Of a stretch of 64,000 nt of DNA, positions 16,643 through 26,620 are shown piece after piece. The notes beneath the pieces are model-generated. The model did not search any database. It saw only the letters and a list, made by a program, of their open reading frames with translations, and was not told where the DNA came from. This DNA comes from an uncultured Paracoccaceae bacterium (GTDB lineage Bacteria; Pseudomonadota; Alphaproteobacteria; Rhodobacterales; Rhodobacteraceae), in assembly GCA_947502145.1 (NCBI GenBank), contig CANMYO010000002.1, positions 124,001 to 188,000 on the forward strand, given 5' to 3'. The number at the start of each line of letters is the position of its first letter. The stretch's first letter is position 1. The translations under genes were made by a program, and so were the position numbers.

Positions 16643-18223
16643 CTAGTTCACCGTCACCCAGCGCAGCAGAAAGAAATTGTCCGCCCGCTGTGTCAGGTCA
16701 ACATTGTCCTTGGAAGCCCAGATCAGCGGCTGGGTGTACATCGGCACATAGGCCACATCGCGTTGGGTGATCTCGACAACCTCGTCGATCAGCGCCTGCC
16801 GGGCAGCGGGGTCGATCTCCTGCTGGATCGCGGGCAGCAATTCATCAACACGCGCGTTGGAATAATTGCCAAAGTTCCAGGACCCCAGCTTCTTTTCATC
16901 ATCCTGCGAATGCAGCAGGAACCGGATCGGATGCTCTGCGTCAAATGTGCCGGGCGACCAGCCAAGCAGATACATGTCAAAGTCATCCGCGCGCAGCTGT
17001 TCCCAGTAATTGCGCACCGGCATGGTGGTCAGCTCTGCATTCAGACCAACGGCCGCCAGCATACCGGCTGCGGCGCGGCACAGGCTTTCATCATTGATGT
17101 AGCGATCATTCGTGCATTTCAGGCCAAAGGAAAACCCGTTGGGATAGCCGGCCTCAGTCAAAAGTTCGCGCGCCCGGTCCGGGTTGTATTCCGGACGGCC
17201 GGCATTGGCCTCCGAATAGCCTGATATGCCTTCCGGGACGAGCTGGTTCACAGGTTCGATCTTGCCGCGCATCACCACACGGTCAATCGTATCCACGTCA
17301 ATCGCATGGGCCACGGCAAGGCGGACCCTGGGGTCGGTGAACGGATTTGCCCCGTCAACATCGCTGGAAAACAGCAAGGAATCGTGTTCATGGCCAAAGC
17401 CAAACATGATCACCCGCGTTTCCAGCCCTTCCAGCACCTGAAACCCGTCGCGGCCTTCGACCTGACCAACATCCTGAAGCGGGATCGGCTGGATAAAATC
17501 AATCTCGCCCGACAGCAGGGCGGCCAACCCGGTTGAGGCGTTGCCGATCGGTGTGAAAGTCGCCTCAGTCACGTTATGTTCAACGGTATCCCACCACCCG
17601 TCATAGGGTGTCAGCGTGGTGCTGACGCCAGGGTCGCGGTCCGACACCATGAACGGCCCCGTGCCGTTGGTGTTGCGCGTGGCATGGTTCTCGGCATCGC
17701 GTGCGGGCAGGGCAGCATCGTTGGCTTCTGCCCAGTCACTATCAAGGATCATGAAATTGGCGATACTGTCAGGGAACAGCGGGTTTGGCGCTGTTGTGAC
17801 AAACTCCACTGTAAAGTCGTCAACGACCCGAAATTCTGCCACCGGCGCGAACCACGACCGCACGTCCGCCGCTTCGGACGAAGCACGCTCATAGGAAAAC
17901 TTCACGTCTGCGGCGTCAAACGCAGACCCGTCATGGAACGTCACGCCCCGGCGCAGATTGAAACGCCAGCCATTTTCGCCTTCCAGTGGTTCCCAGCTTT
18001 CGGCCAGGGATCCCTCAATCGACATGTCCCGGCCTCGGCGCACCAGACCTTCGTAGACATTGTTCAGAAACGACAGCACCGGCGCAGAGTTCACCGCATG
18101 TGGGTCCATCGTCTGCGGATCGGTGTTTGAGGCCCAGCGGAAACTTTCAGCGCTTGCCGTCTGTGACGCGATCAATAACAAGGTTGTTGCCACCGATAGT
18201 CTTAGGTTCGTTCTGATCTTCAT
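16643..18223 (-). CDS. Peptide-type ABC transporter substrate-binding protein (family 5)
   Basis: Periplasmic solute-binding protein of 526 residues, SBP_bac_5 family. The signal peptide is clear (MKIRTNLRLSVATTLLLIA, then SQTASA). The mature chain starts ESFRWASNTDPQTMDPH, and the family hallmark LAESWEP followed by WRFNLRRGVTFHDG lies near residues 70-100. First gene of the four-gene importer operon, divergent from the peroxidase gene. Family members bind peptides, nickel, opines or other amines; the ligand cannot be predicted. Its neighbours on the far side act on methylated amines, which makes an amine-containing ligand a reasonable guess only. Confidence 0.92.
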   Translation of the reverse strand: MKIRTNLRLSVATTLLLIASQTASAESFRWASNTDPQTMDPHAVNSAPVLSFLNNVYEGLVRRGRDMSIEGSLAESWEPLEGENGWRFNLRRGVTFHDGSAFDAADVKFSYERASSEAADVRSWFAPVAEFRVVDDFTVEFVTTAPNPLFPDSIANFMILDSDWAEANDAALPARDAENHATRNTNGTGPFMVSDRDPGVSTTLTPYDGWWDTVEHNVTEATFTPIGNASTGLAALLSGEIDFIQPIPLQDVGQVEGRDGFQVLEGLETRVIMFGFGHEHDSLLFSSDVDGANPFTDPRVRLAVAHAIDVDTIDRVVMRGKIEPVNQLVPEGISGYSEANAGRPEYNPDRARELLTEAGYPNGFSFGLKCTNDRYINDESLCRAAAGMLAAVGLNAELTTMPVRNYWEQLRADDFDMYLLGWSPGTFDAEHPIRFLLHSQDDEKKLGSWNFGNYSNARVDELLPAIQQEIDPAARQALIDEVVEITQRDVAYVPMYTQPLIWASKDNVDLTQRADNFFLLRWVTVN

Positions 18224-18443
18224 CTTGGGCCCCCATTTGGCAAAGGTTTCGAGAGATCAGAGTGACGACAGATAGGGACGCGGTCAATCCGTCGTGCCCG
18301 CACAGCCCTTGTGCCTGCTTCACCGTTCAGTGAACGCCGACAATTATCCCGCAATGTCAGGTTTTCCTGACTGGCCGTCCTTGACCAGATGCTGTGAAAT
18401 GGCGGCATTTCAAAAGTTTGCCAATAATGGCACGGGGATTCAG

Positions 18444-20426
18444 ATGACGCATTCAACGACGCCACAGCGCGACGGACTTGTTTCTTTTATCTGCGCATTG
18501 GTCGGCGCAGTCATTTTGTTTGGCAGCGCAGCCGCATTGGCAGAAGGACGCATGGTTTATGGCCTGCTGCTTTGGGCCGGGCTATTCGGCATTTGGCGCA
18601 TGTGGTGCGGCTGGCGCGATGGCTGGTCAGCTCTTGCACTGGCGGGTGGTCTTGCGATCCTCTGGGCCATCCTTGCAGAAGGGGGCAGCCTCTGGTCACA
18701 GCTTTGGCTCGTCATTGTGATTGCCGTATTCCTACCGCTGAAAAAGAAACTAAAGGCGACCCGGGCACATGTCTTGCGGCGGCGCAAGGTAATGGGAAAG
18801 CTGGGCGATTTCGCGATGTCCCTGCTGAAGCTGCCATGGGTCGTCAGCGCGATCGAGTCGATCCCGGCCCTGGATAAGCTGGTCAATAGGATCGTCATCG
18901 ACCGCATCGTCAACACCACCCGCAACAGGCCGCACCCGCTAAGCACCCAATCGGATTATACCTCCTGGTCCAGCATGACCGACCCAAGGTGGAGCGCCCG
19001 ACATCTTGACCCGTCACCCATAGATCAATCCACCTTGCCGCCATGGGACAGGATTTCTGCCCTGTTTGAACGCCCCGAAGGGCAACAACGGTTGTGCCCG
19101 AAATCGACCTGCCTGTTTCCCGCTTTCGCGCAATACCTCACTGATGGGTTCATCCGCACCAATACCGATGAATCCGACCCCGACCGGCTGCGCAAGAATA
19201 CGTCCAACCATAATATCGACCTGTGCCCCCTCTATGGGCGCACCCCGGAACAGACCCGGATTCTGCGCGTCAGCAACCCGGATGCCGATCAGCGCGGGCG
19301 GTTGAAAAGCCAAATGATCGACGGCGAAGAATTTGCGCCGTTTCTTTTTGATGGTGACGACATCGTGCCAGAGTTTGCCGACCTCGACCCGCCGTTGGGG
19401 CTTGGCAGCCTGAACAGGGCGCTGGAAACCGCCTCACTCGCGGGTGTCAAAAAGGTCAAGGCAAAGCGCGCGATGTTGTTTGCCTTTGGCGGGGACCGTG
19501 CAAATTCAGTGCCGCAAACCGCGATGATCAACACGCTGCTGTTGCGGGAACACAACCGCCTTGCTGGTGAATTGGGCAAACGCAACCCGGCATGGGATGA
19601 TGATCAAGTTTTTGAAACGGCACGTAATATTGTCATCGTGCAATTCATCAAGATCGTCGTGCAGGACTACATCAACCATATTTCCCCAAGTGCTTATCCA
19701 ATCAAGGCAGACCCCAGCGGCGCCTGGAAGGCCAAATGGAATCGCCCCAATTGGATCACCACAGAATTTAGTCTGCTGTATCGCTGGCATGCCTTGATCC
19801 CCGAAACGATCACCTGGCAGGGTGAGGCGTTGCGCACCGACCGGTCCTATTTCATGAACAATGCGCCGCTTTTGTCTGGCGGGCTGGCGCGCGCATTCGA
19901 AGACATCAGTGCCGCACAGGCCGGCGAATTGGGGCCGCGCAATACGGCGTCATCGCTTTTGCATGTCGAACAGTTATCTATCGCGCAGGGACGTCATTGC
20001 CGGTTGCGCCCCTTTACCGATTATCTTGAATATCTGGGCCGTATGCCGATCAATTCGGCGCGCGATATCTCGTCTGACCCGGCTGTTTCCACCCTGCTGA
20101 GCGAAGCCTACGGCGATATTGACCGGGTCGACTTCTTTGCCGGGATCTTTTGCGAGGATCGGGTCAAGAACTCGCCTCTGCCGCGCACCATCCTGTCCTT
20201 TGTCGCCCTGGATGCATTCTCTCAGGCGTTGACCAATCCGCTGTTGTCTGAACATGTCTTTACCCCGCCAGATGATCCGATGGCCGAACACCCGACCTTC
20301 AGCCGCTATGGCTGGGACCAAATCGCGGCCTGCTCAACGCTGCGCGATTTGGTGGTGCGCAATGTCGCCGATCCCACTGCGCTAGGCTTTGTGGGAATGA
20401 CCCGCAAGGAATGGCGGCCCGTCTAG
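18444..20426 (+). CDS. Cyclooxygenase-like animal-type haem peroxidase, membrane-anchored
   Basis: 660-residue member of the animal haem peroxidase/prostaglandin synthase superfamily. Residues 11-99 form three or four membrane helices, absent in animal enzymes, so it is probably tethered to the inner membrane. The catalytic domain covers about 150-650. The proximal haem His (H449) sits in LLYRWHALIPE, equivalent to the YHWH motif of cyclooxygenases, and the radical-forming Tyr position (Y446) is kept. On the distal side FAQYLTDGF aligns with FAQHFTHQF, so the distal His is Asp (D234) while Gln is conserved. The start at 18444 is chosen for its GGGGA site; an upstream extension from 18294 or 18399 is possible. 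The substrate may be a fatty acid; unknown. Confidence 0.85.
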   Translation: MTHSTTPQRDGLVSFICALVGAVILFGSAAALAEGRMVYGLLLWAGLFGIWRMWCGWRDGWSALALAGGLAILWAILAEGGSLWSQLWLVIVIAVFLPLKKKLKATRAHVLRRRKVMGKLGDFAMSLLKLPWVVSAIESIPALDKLVNRIVIDRIVNTTRNRPHPLSTQSDYTSWSSMTDPRWSARHLDPSPIDQSTLPPWDRISALFERPEGQQRLCPKSTCLFPAFAQYLTDGFIRTNTDESDPDRLRKNTSNHNIDLCPLYGRTPEQTRILRVSNPDADQRGRLKSQMIDGEEFAPFLFDGDDIVPEFADLDPPLGLGSLNRALETASLAGVKKVKAKRAMLFAFGGDRANSVPQTAMINTLLLREHNRLAGELGKRNPAWDDDQVFETARNIVIVQFIKIVVQDYINHISPSAYPIKADPSGAWKAKWNRPNWITTEFSLLYRWHALIPETITWQGEALRTDRSYFMNNAPLLSGGLARAFEDISAAQAGELGPRNTASSLLHVEQLSIAQGRHCRLRPFTDYLEYLGRMPINSARDISSDPAVSTLLSEAYGDIDRVDFFAGIFCEDRVKNSPLPRTILSFVALDAFSQALTNPLLSEHVFTPPDDPMAEHPTFSRYGWDQIAACSTLRDLVVRNVADPTALGFVGMTRKEWRPV

Positions 20427-20432
20427 CCCGGA

Positions 20433-22928
20433 TCAAATCTGCAGCACGCCGCATGTCTCCCCCAGAGAATCCAGCATCTGCGTGATCTCGCTGGCAGGCA
20501 TGGGCCGCGCCAGCGCATAGCCCTGCAGGAAATCACAGCCCAGAGTTCGCAGCATCACAGCGTGTTTTGCGGTCTCGACACCTTCTGCCACGACCTGCAC
20601 ACCCTGCATCTTTCCGATGTCGACGATGGTTTTCAACAATCGTCGCTGTTTCCTTGATTTTATAATAGGATCAACAAGTTGCCTGTCGATCTTCAAGCGT
20701 TTTGGGGCGACGCGCAGCAGGCTCACGATAGAGGCATGGCCGGTGCCAAAGTCATCAATTTCAACCTCGATCCCCAGATTGGAAAGCTCATCAAGGTTAT
20801 TATCAAGAACGGTATCCGCGTTGTCCAGAAACGCGGATTCAAGCAGTTCAAACGATAGTTTGTCGTAAGGCAGGTCCATCGCCCGCAGCCCGTCAATCAA
20901 TCCCGGATCAGCAAGGCGGGCGGCCGACACATTGACCGATACGCGGGGCACGTCATACCCCTGCCGCGACCAGGTTTTCAAATCCCGGCACGACAAGTCC
21001 AGCACCCGCGCATCCAATTCCGCGATCAATCCCATTTCCTCGGCGGTGCGCAAAAAGGCGTCGGGGGTCAACAGTCCGCGGGTCGGGCTTTGCCAGCGCA
21101 CCAATGCTTCCAGCCCGGTCAGCTTCAACGTTTCCGCATCAAATTGCGGTTGGTAGTGGCAGATGATTTCTTCCCGTTCAAACCCGGCCAGAAGTGAGTC
21201 AAATGCCTCCTTCCGGTCCGCAGCCATCCGTTTCATCCGCGTGTTGAAGAACCGGTAACGGCCGCGCCCCTCCTGCTTGGCGTCATAGAGCGCAAGGTCG
21301 GCATTCACGAATAGCGAACTGCCCTTGTCGTGCTGTTCATCTGATCGCGCAATGCCGATGCTGACGCCGAAATTGCACAGATGACCGTCAACGTAAAAAG
21401 GCGCGGACATGTCGTTGATGATCTTTTCGGCCAGGTCGGCAAGTGTTGCGCGGTCGGGTGCATCAGGCAGCAACATGACAAATTCGTCCCCACCCACGCG
21501 CGCCGCAATCCAGTCATCGCGCACCTGTTTGCGTAGGATATCCGCCGCATGGACCAGCACCGCATCGCCAGCCGGGTGCCCCAGCGTGTCATTGATCTGT
21601 TTGAAGTTATCAAGATCAAAGTGCAGCACCGCTTCTCTTGATACGCGCCCTGCCGCGCGCAGGGCGTCCTGCTTCTGGTCCAATCCACGGCGGTTTGCCA
21701 GTCCGGTCAGCGCATCATGGTGCGATTCGTATTCCAGCCGGACCCGCGCATCTTCAAGTTCCTTGGCGCGCAGCACGTCTTCGGTCACGTCGATATTGAC
21801 CCCCACCATGCCTTCGCCGGTACGGGGGTCATCAACGAATTTCGCGCGACTATGCAGGTGGCGGATGCCGCCGTCAGGGCGCACGATGCGATATTTGAAA
21901 AGGTAGTCCCCCTTGTTCTGAAGGCTTGACTCGGATTCAAACAAGGTTTGCTCGCGGTCCTCGGGGTGGATCAGGTTCGCCCATTCATTTGCTTCACGCC
22001 AGTTGTTGCCATCTTCGATGCCAAAAATATCAAGCAGCCGGTCATCCCAAAACGTGCGGTTGGCCCGCAGATTATATTCCCACCGACCCATGTCGGCGGC
22101 CTGCAACGCGACGCCCAACCGCTCAGATTCCCGACGGTAATCCAGCTCGACCTGTTTGAGTTCCGTAATATCGGTGTCGGTGCCCACATAGCGGATCGGC
22201 CGACCATCCGCCGCGCGCTTGGTGACGCTACCTCGGGTCATGACCCAGAAATAATGACCCTCGGCGTGGCGCTCGCGAAACTCCAGCATAAGCTCGACAT
22301 TTTCGGGTTTCGCGAGATCTGCAATCTTCGCAAGGGTTTTGTCGCGATCGTCCGGGTGCACACGCTGTGCAAATTCGCGCAGGTCTTCGTAGCCTGCGTC
22401 CTTTGGATCAAGCCCGCGCATCTTGTACCAATGCGGTGAAAAGCTCGCCTTGTCGGTGAGCAAGTCAAATTCCCACATCGCGTGGCCGCCATGTTCAATC
22501 GCGGAATCCATCAGCGCGGGTAATTGAAGCGCCTGCACGGCGGGGGGTTGCAGGATGAACCCGTAAACGGTGCCATCCTCTCCAATCAACCCTTTGACAG
22601 AAAACATGAAATGCTTGTCGTTGTGATGCAGGTTCAGGTGGATTTCATCCTCTACGGTTGAGATGTCGTTCAACACAACCGCGTCGATCATCCCATTGCA
22701 TCGGTGTCGATCCCCGGTGGACAGGAAATCAAAGACCATCTTGCCGTCCAGAAAATCGTCTTCGGTTTCTTCAAACAACTCGGCAACAGGGGCGCTGGCA
22801 CAGCAAATCCGCCCATCCAGACTGACCGCGATCGCGGCCGTGTTGATGGTCTTGATCACTGGCGCAAAGCTGTGCCCTAGGGCAATTTTGTTCTGTTGCA
22901 TATCTTCAAATGGCTGGTTGCTGCCCAT
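20433..22928 (-). CDS. PAS-PAS-PAS-GGDEF-EAL cyclic-di-GMP signalling protein
   Basis: 831-residue cytoplasmic protein combining sensor and cyclic-di-GMP enzyme domains. Three PAS-like domains cover about residues 20-130, 140-260 and 268-390; the second and third are PAS_3/PAC type (RYVGTDTDITELK, MVGVNIDVTEDV). GGDEF is intact (residues 479-483, RVGGDEF), with no obvious upstream RxxD inhibitory site. EAL is intact (EALVRW at 607, DDFGTG at 725, AEGVET near 781), so both synthesis and hydrolysis are chemically possible. No membrane segment is seen. It converges on the peroxidase gene with a 6-bp gap and lies near the bacteriophytochrome gene. Confidence 0.93.
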   Translation of the reverse strand: MGSNQPFEDMQQNKIALGHSFAPVIKTINTAAIAVSLDGRICCASAPVAELFEETEDDFLDGKMVFDFLSTGDRHRCNGMIDAVVLNDISTVEDEIHLNLHHNDKHFMFSVKGLIGEDGTVYGFILQPPAVQALQLPALMDSAIEHGGHAMWEFDLLTDKASFSPHWYKMRGLDPKDAGYEDLREFAQRVHPDDRDKTLAKIADLAKPENVELMLEFRERHAEGHYFWVMTRGSVTKRAADGRPIRYVGTDTDITELKQVELDYRRESERLGVALQAADMGRWEYNLRANRTFWDDRLLDIFGIEDGNNWREANEWANLIHPEDREQTLFESESSLQNKGDYLFKYRIVRPDGGIRHLHSRAKFVDDPRTGEGMVGVNIDVTEDVLRAKELEDARVRLEYESHHDALTGLANRRGLDQKQDALRAAGRVSREAVLHFDLDNFKQINDTLGHPAGDAVLVHAADILRKQVRDDWIAARVGGDEFVMLLPDAPDRATLADLAEKIINDMSAPFYVDGHLCNFGVSIGIARSDEQHDKGSSLFVNADLALYDAKQEGRGRYRFFNTRMKRMAADRKEAFDSLLAGFEREEIICHYQPQFDAETLKLTGLEALVRWQSPTRGLLTPDAFLRTAEEMGLIAELDARVLDLSCRDLKTWSRQGYDVPRVSVNVSAARLADPGLIDGLRAMDLPYDKLSFELLESAFLDNADTVLDNNLDELSNLGIEVEIDDFGTGHASIVSLLRVAPKRLKIDRQLVDPIIKSRKQRRLLKTIVDIGKMQGVQVVAEGVETAKHAVMLRTLGCDFLQGYALARPMPASEITQMLDSLGETCGVLQI

Positions 22929-23110
22929 GCATATCTTTCAGGTATTAAGCGGCAGTTATCTTGCGCTGAAATCGTCCTATCGTATTGGGTTGAGGGGATA
23001 AGTTCGTTCAAAGTGTGATCGTGGCTCACGAAACATTTGCACGTATAAGGTTTGCTTGGCAACATAGGTGCGACTATAGCGTGTACCAATGCGGCAGGGA
23101 TTGGCCGGCG

Positions 23111-24022
23111 CTACGTGCTGATATGTGCGGCGATCATCGCTTTATACAGACCCTGGATACGCCTTGTGACCGGTCCGGTTCCGTCACCAATCGGCTTGCC
23201 ATCGATACTGGCGACGGGGGTTTGGGCCCCAAAGGTGCCGGTCAGAAACGCCTCATCAGCGGTATAGGTATCAAGAACAGAAAACCGCCGTTCAAAAACC
23301 GGGATATCATGGGCGCGACACAGGTCGATCACCTTCTGTCGGGTGACACCGTTCATGCAATAATCCCCGGTCGAGGTCCAAACTGCCCCTTTGCGCACGA
23401 TAAAAAAGTTGCAGGCATTGGTGGTGTTCACAAACCCATGGGGGTCCAGCATCAGCCCCTCGTCGGCACCCGCCGCCTCTGCCTGTAGACAGGCGATCAC
23501 GCAATTCAGTTTGGAATGGCTGTTGTATTTGGCATCCTGCGACATCGGAAGACCGCGCACTTGCGGCACCGTGGCCAGCTTGATGCCGCGCGCCAATGCG
23601 GCAGCGGGCTTGGAATGCTCCATGATAATCACGATTGTCGGGCCGGATCGTGACAGGGCAGGGTGCTGGAACGGGCGGTCCTTGACCCCGCGCGTCACCA
23701 TCAGGCGGCAATGCACATCGGTGGTCATGCCATTGGCCGCAGCGGTGCGGTTCAGGGCATTCTTGATCGCGGCCCGGTCCATGCCGATGTCCAGCGACAC
23801 CGCCTTGCAGGCCCCAAACAGGCGATCCATGTGTTCGTCGAAGAAGGCCCAGACCCCATCATAAAGTCGCAGTCCTTCCCACATGCCGTCCCCCAGCATG
23901 AAGCCGCTGTCAAAGACCGAAACCTTGGCCTCAGCGCGGGGTACCAGCGCCCCATCGACGTAAATCAGGATGTCGGCATTGCGGGCATCTTCGGTTGCGG
24001 CGTGGGTCGAATGATCTGTCAT
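23111..24022 (-). CDS. Class IV PLP-dependent aminotransferase (D-amino-acid/branched-chain type)
   Basis: 303-residue fold-type IV transaminase. Family features include the N-terminal FDSGFMLGDGMWEGLRLYDG segment, the PLP lysine in YNSHSKLNCVIA, and the C-terminal DEAFLTGTFGAQTPV segment followed by IGDGTGPVTRRI. Candidate activities are branched-chain amino acid, D-amino acid or 4-amino-4-deoxychorismate lyase type chemistry; the sequence alone does not separate them, although the length and GTFGAQ tail favour an aminotransferase. It follows the bacteriophytochrome gene by 45 bp on the same strand and could be cotranscribed. Confidence 0.88.
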   Translation of the reverse strand: MTDHSTHAATEDARNADILIYVDGALVPRAEAKVSVFDSGFMLGDGMWEGLRLYDGVWAFFDEHMDRLFGACKAVSLDIGMDRAAIKNALNRTAAANGMTTDVHCRLMVTRGVKDRPFQHPALSRSGPTIVIIMEHSKPAAALARGIKLATVPQVRGLPMSQDAKYNSHSKLNCVIACLQAEAAGADEGLMLDPHGFVNTTNACNFFIVRKGAVWTSTGDYCMNGVTRQKVIDLCRAHDIPVFERRFSVLDTYTADEAFLTGTFGAQTPVASIDGKPIGDGTGPVTRRIQGLYKAMIAAHIST

Positions 24023-24067
24023 GTGCTTGTCCCGATGTGGTCAGATCAGGTTGGCGCAGTGCCGCGG

Positions 24068-26620
24068 TCATTTCAATGACGCACCATCCTGTTCGGCAAA
24101 CAGATTGCGCACAGCCGTCTTCGAATAGGGCTTGTTGAGGATTGGCGCAGGGGGATAGGCGGCCAGCACAGAGGTCTCCTCGCTATAACCGGTGGCAAGC
24201 ACAAAGGGGATGTCGCGCTGGTCCAGCACGTCGGCAACTTCGTGCGAATATCCCTGGCCAAGGTTCACATCAAGAACTGCAAACCCAATGTTGGCGGTGT
24301 CCAGGATGTGCAAGGCATCCGACACGTTCCCGGCGACATGGACCTCACGGGCGCCAAGTTCCATGATCATGTCGCGGGTGTCCATCGCGATAATCAGATT
24401 GTCTTCGACCAGCAGTACGTCCATGTCATCGCGCAACGGGACCTTCCTTTCAATCCGGGTTCTGACCACATCTGACTGGTTTTTGTCAGATCTGGTCACA
24501 AACTTGGCCGGAATGGTGAACCGGGCCTGAAACCCGGCAGGTTCAAAGGATGTCTGGGTCTCGCCGCCCAGTTCAAAGGCCACGGTTTTTTCAATGATGA
24601 CCGTGCCAAAACCGCGGTGTGCAGGCGGCTTGACGGGGGGGCCATTGACATCCTCCCAATGCAGCACGAGGTCGCCGTGGTCGTTAAATTGCGTGGTCAG
24701 CTTCACGCAACCTTCAGGCACGCTCAGCGCCCCGTATTTTGCCGAATTTGTCACCACCTCATGCAGCGCAAGCGCAACCGTCGAAAATGCCCGCGCATCC
24801 AAACGCGCGTCGGGTCCGGTGATGACCAGCCGGTCGGTGTCTTCAGCCGTAAAGCCCGAAACTTCGACCTCCAACATATGCAGGATCGAGGTCGGCCCCC
24901 ATCCCCTTTCGGTCAACAGATTATGGGCCCGCGCCAGCGCCTGAATGCGCCCGTCGATGATCTGGCTGAATTCCGGAACCGACATGGCGTCCATCTGGCT
25001 GCGCGAAATGACCCCGCGGATCAGGTTGAGGATATTACGCACGCGGTGATTCAACTCCGCGATCAGAAGCTCCTGCCGCTCATTGGCATGGGCCTGCATC
25101 GTGGCATTCTGATCGGCCACCTTGAGGATCACCTCAAGCAGGGTGCCGCGCAGTGTTTCGGCGGCCAGAACCTCCACCGCATTCCAGCTCTGGCAGCGCC
25201 CGGCCACGCTTTCGGTCCATTTTTCAAAACTCGCCCGGGGTGTCAGTTCCGTACCGACAGGCCCCGATTTCACCCCGTCCTCCGGATGTCCGGCCCATGT
25301 CACTGTCTGTAATTTTTCCTTGCGGAACAAGACGATAAAGTCACGCGATTGGCGCGAAATCGGCAAAGCCATGAACCCTGCGATTGGATCGGGCAGCGTG
25401 AGATCGGGGAAATCCTTGCCGATCTGGTCAGTAACAATGACCGATGTCACTCCGCGTTCACCCAGACCCTTGGCGAAACTGCGAAACGCCTGTTCGGATG
25501 GGGTGACGCCAAGACAGCCGACGCGGTCACCGGAAAACAGGACAATGCCGTCATGGGGGATCACGTCAGCGACTTCGCCCGCGATGGTGTCAAAAGCGGC
25601 AAACAGGTCCGCCCCGGTCGAGACGCGACCAACCATGTTATTGTGCAGGGCGCGGGCGCGGCTGGCCTGGGTCCGCTCGATATCAAGATCCTTGTCGGCC
25701 AGATCATATGAAAACAGCTGGCTAAGAAGCTCCAGCTGGCTGCGCACCGCCTGTGAGACAACAAAGGGCGCGCGATGGTGGCAGGCGATCAGGCCCCACA
25801 ACTTGCCATGCCGCAGGATGGAAATCGACATCGACCCGGCAACATCCATGTTGCGCAGATATTGCAGATGGATCGGGGACACCGCACGGGTTGTTGCCAG
25901 CGACAGGTCAAGCGGGGTCGCTTTCGCCTCTTGTGTGGCATGGATCGGGTGCACGGTCCCGTCCACATCCCCGATCAACCGCAGGATATTGCGGGTGTAT
26001 AACGCACGCGCCTGCGGCGGAATGTCCCCCTCGGGAAAGCGTAGGCCCAGAAATGACTCATACCCCAGCTCAACCGCCTCGGCGATGACCGCGCCGGAAT
26101 AATCGTCCTGAAACTGGTACATCATCACCCGGTCGAACCCGGTCAGCGCCTTGACAACCCGCACCGTCTGCTGTGCCGCACGCAGCATCGTTGGCTGCGA
26201 CTTGATCCGGCTGAACAGGGCCTGAAGCTGTCCCAGCGTGTCGGGTTCCGCGGCCTTGATGCGCGGCTCGAACTCAAAAATATTCAGCCCGTCATAGCTG
26301 TGGGCCGCCACGTCGCAAATCCGCCCGTTGTCCAGCACGTCGATGCCAAACAGCCGCGCCGGAATGGTGGTTTCGCCACGCGATTGCAGCTTGCTGCGCA
26401 TGCAGTGCACGACCTCGCTGGGGAAGATGTCGACAAAGGGCCGGCCCAGGATCTTCTCGGCCCGCAGCCCCAGGATATCTGCCGTATTTGCGCTGGCATG
26501 GCTGACCGACCAATCCCGTGTCAGCGCAATCAAGCAGCCATGGTCCTGCACCGCCCCGGGAATGTGAATGGGCTCCTGTGCGCAGTTGGTCAGATCGACA
26601 GCAGATTGTGCGTCACGCAT
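24068..26620 (-). CDS. bphP: Bacteriophytochrome histidine kinase with fused receiver domain
   Basis: Red/far-red photoreceptor of about 850 residues. The start at 26620 overlaps the haem oxygenase stop and gives MRDAQSAVDLTNC, placing the biliverdin-binding Cys at residue 13 as in other bacteriophytochromes; a longer frame from 26713 is unlikely. Domains in order: PAS (about 10-110), GAF with FPEGDIP (195-201), PHY with the PRASFEKW tongue motif (461-468), HWE/HisKA_2-type kinase with phospho-acceptor His in AELNHRVRN (H525), and a C-terminal receiver with phospho-acceptor Asp in AVLDVNLG (D784). The fused receiver suggests an internal phosphotransfer or attenuating branch. Its chromophore is supplied by the adjacent bphO product. 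Confidence 0.95.
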   Translation of the reverse strand: MRDAQSAVDLTNCAQEPIHIPGAVQDHGCLIALTRDWSVSHASANTADILGLRAEKILGRPFVDIFPSEVVHCMRSKLQSRGETTIPARLFGIDVLDNGRICDVAAHSYDGLNIFEFEPRIKAAEPDTLGQLQALFSRIKSQPTMLRAAQQTVRVVKALTGFDRVMMYQFQDDYSGAVIAEAVELGYESFLGLRFPEGDIPPQARALYTRNILRLIGDVDGTVHPIHATQEAKATPLDLSLATTRAVSPIHLQYLRNMDVAGSMSISILRHGKLWGLIACHHRAPFVVSQAVRSQLELLSQLFSYDLADKDLDIERTQASRARALHNNMVGRVSTGADLFAAFDTIAGEVADVIPHDGIVLFSGDRVGCLGVTPSEQAFRSFAKGLGERGVTSVIVTDQIGKDFPDLTLPDPIAGFMALPISRQSRDFIVLFRKEKLQTVTWAGHPEDGVKSGPVGTELTPRASFEKWTESVAGRCQSWNAVEVLAAETLRGTLLEVILKVADQNATMQAHANERQELLIAELNHRVRNILNLIRGVISRSQMDAMSVPEFSQIIDGRIQALARAHNLLTERGWGPTSILHMLEVEVSGFTAEDTDRLVITGPDARLDARAFSTVALALHEVVTNSAKYGALSVPEGCVKLTTQFNDHGDLVLHWEDVNGPPVKPPAHRGFGTVIIEKTVAFELGGETQTSFEPAGFQARFTIPAKFVTRSDKNQSDVVRTRIERKVPLRDDMDVLLVEDNLIIAMDTRDMIMELGAREVHVAGNVSDALHILDTANIGFAVLDVNLGQGYSHEVADVLDQRDIPFVLATGYSEETSVLAAYPPAPILNKPYSKTAVRNLFAEQDGASLK

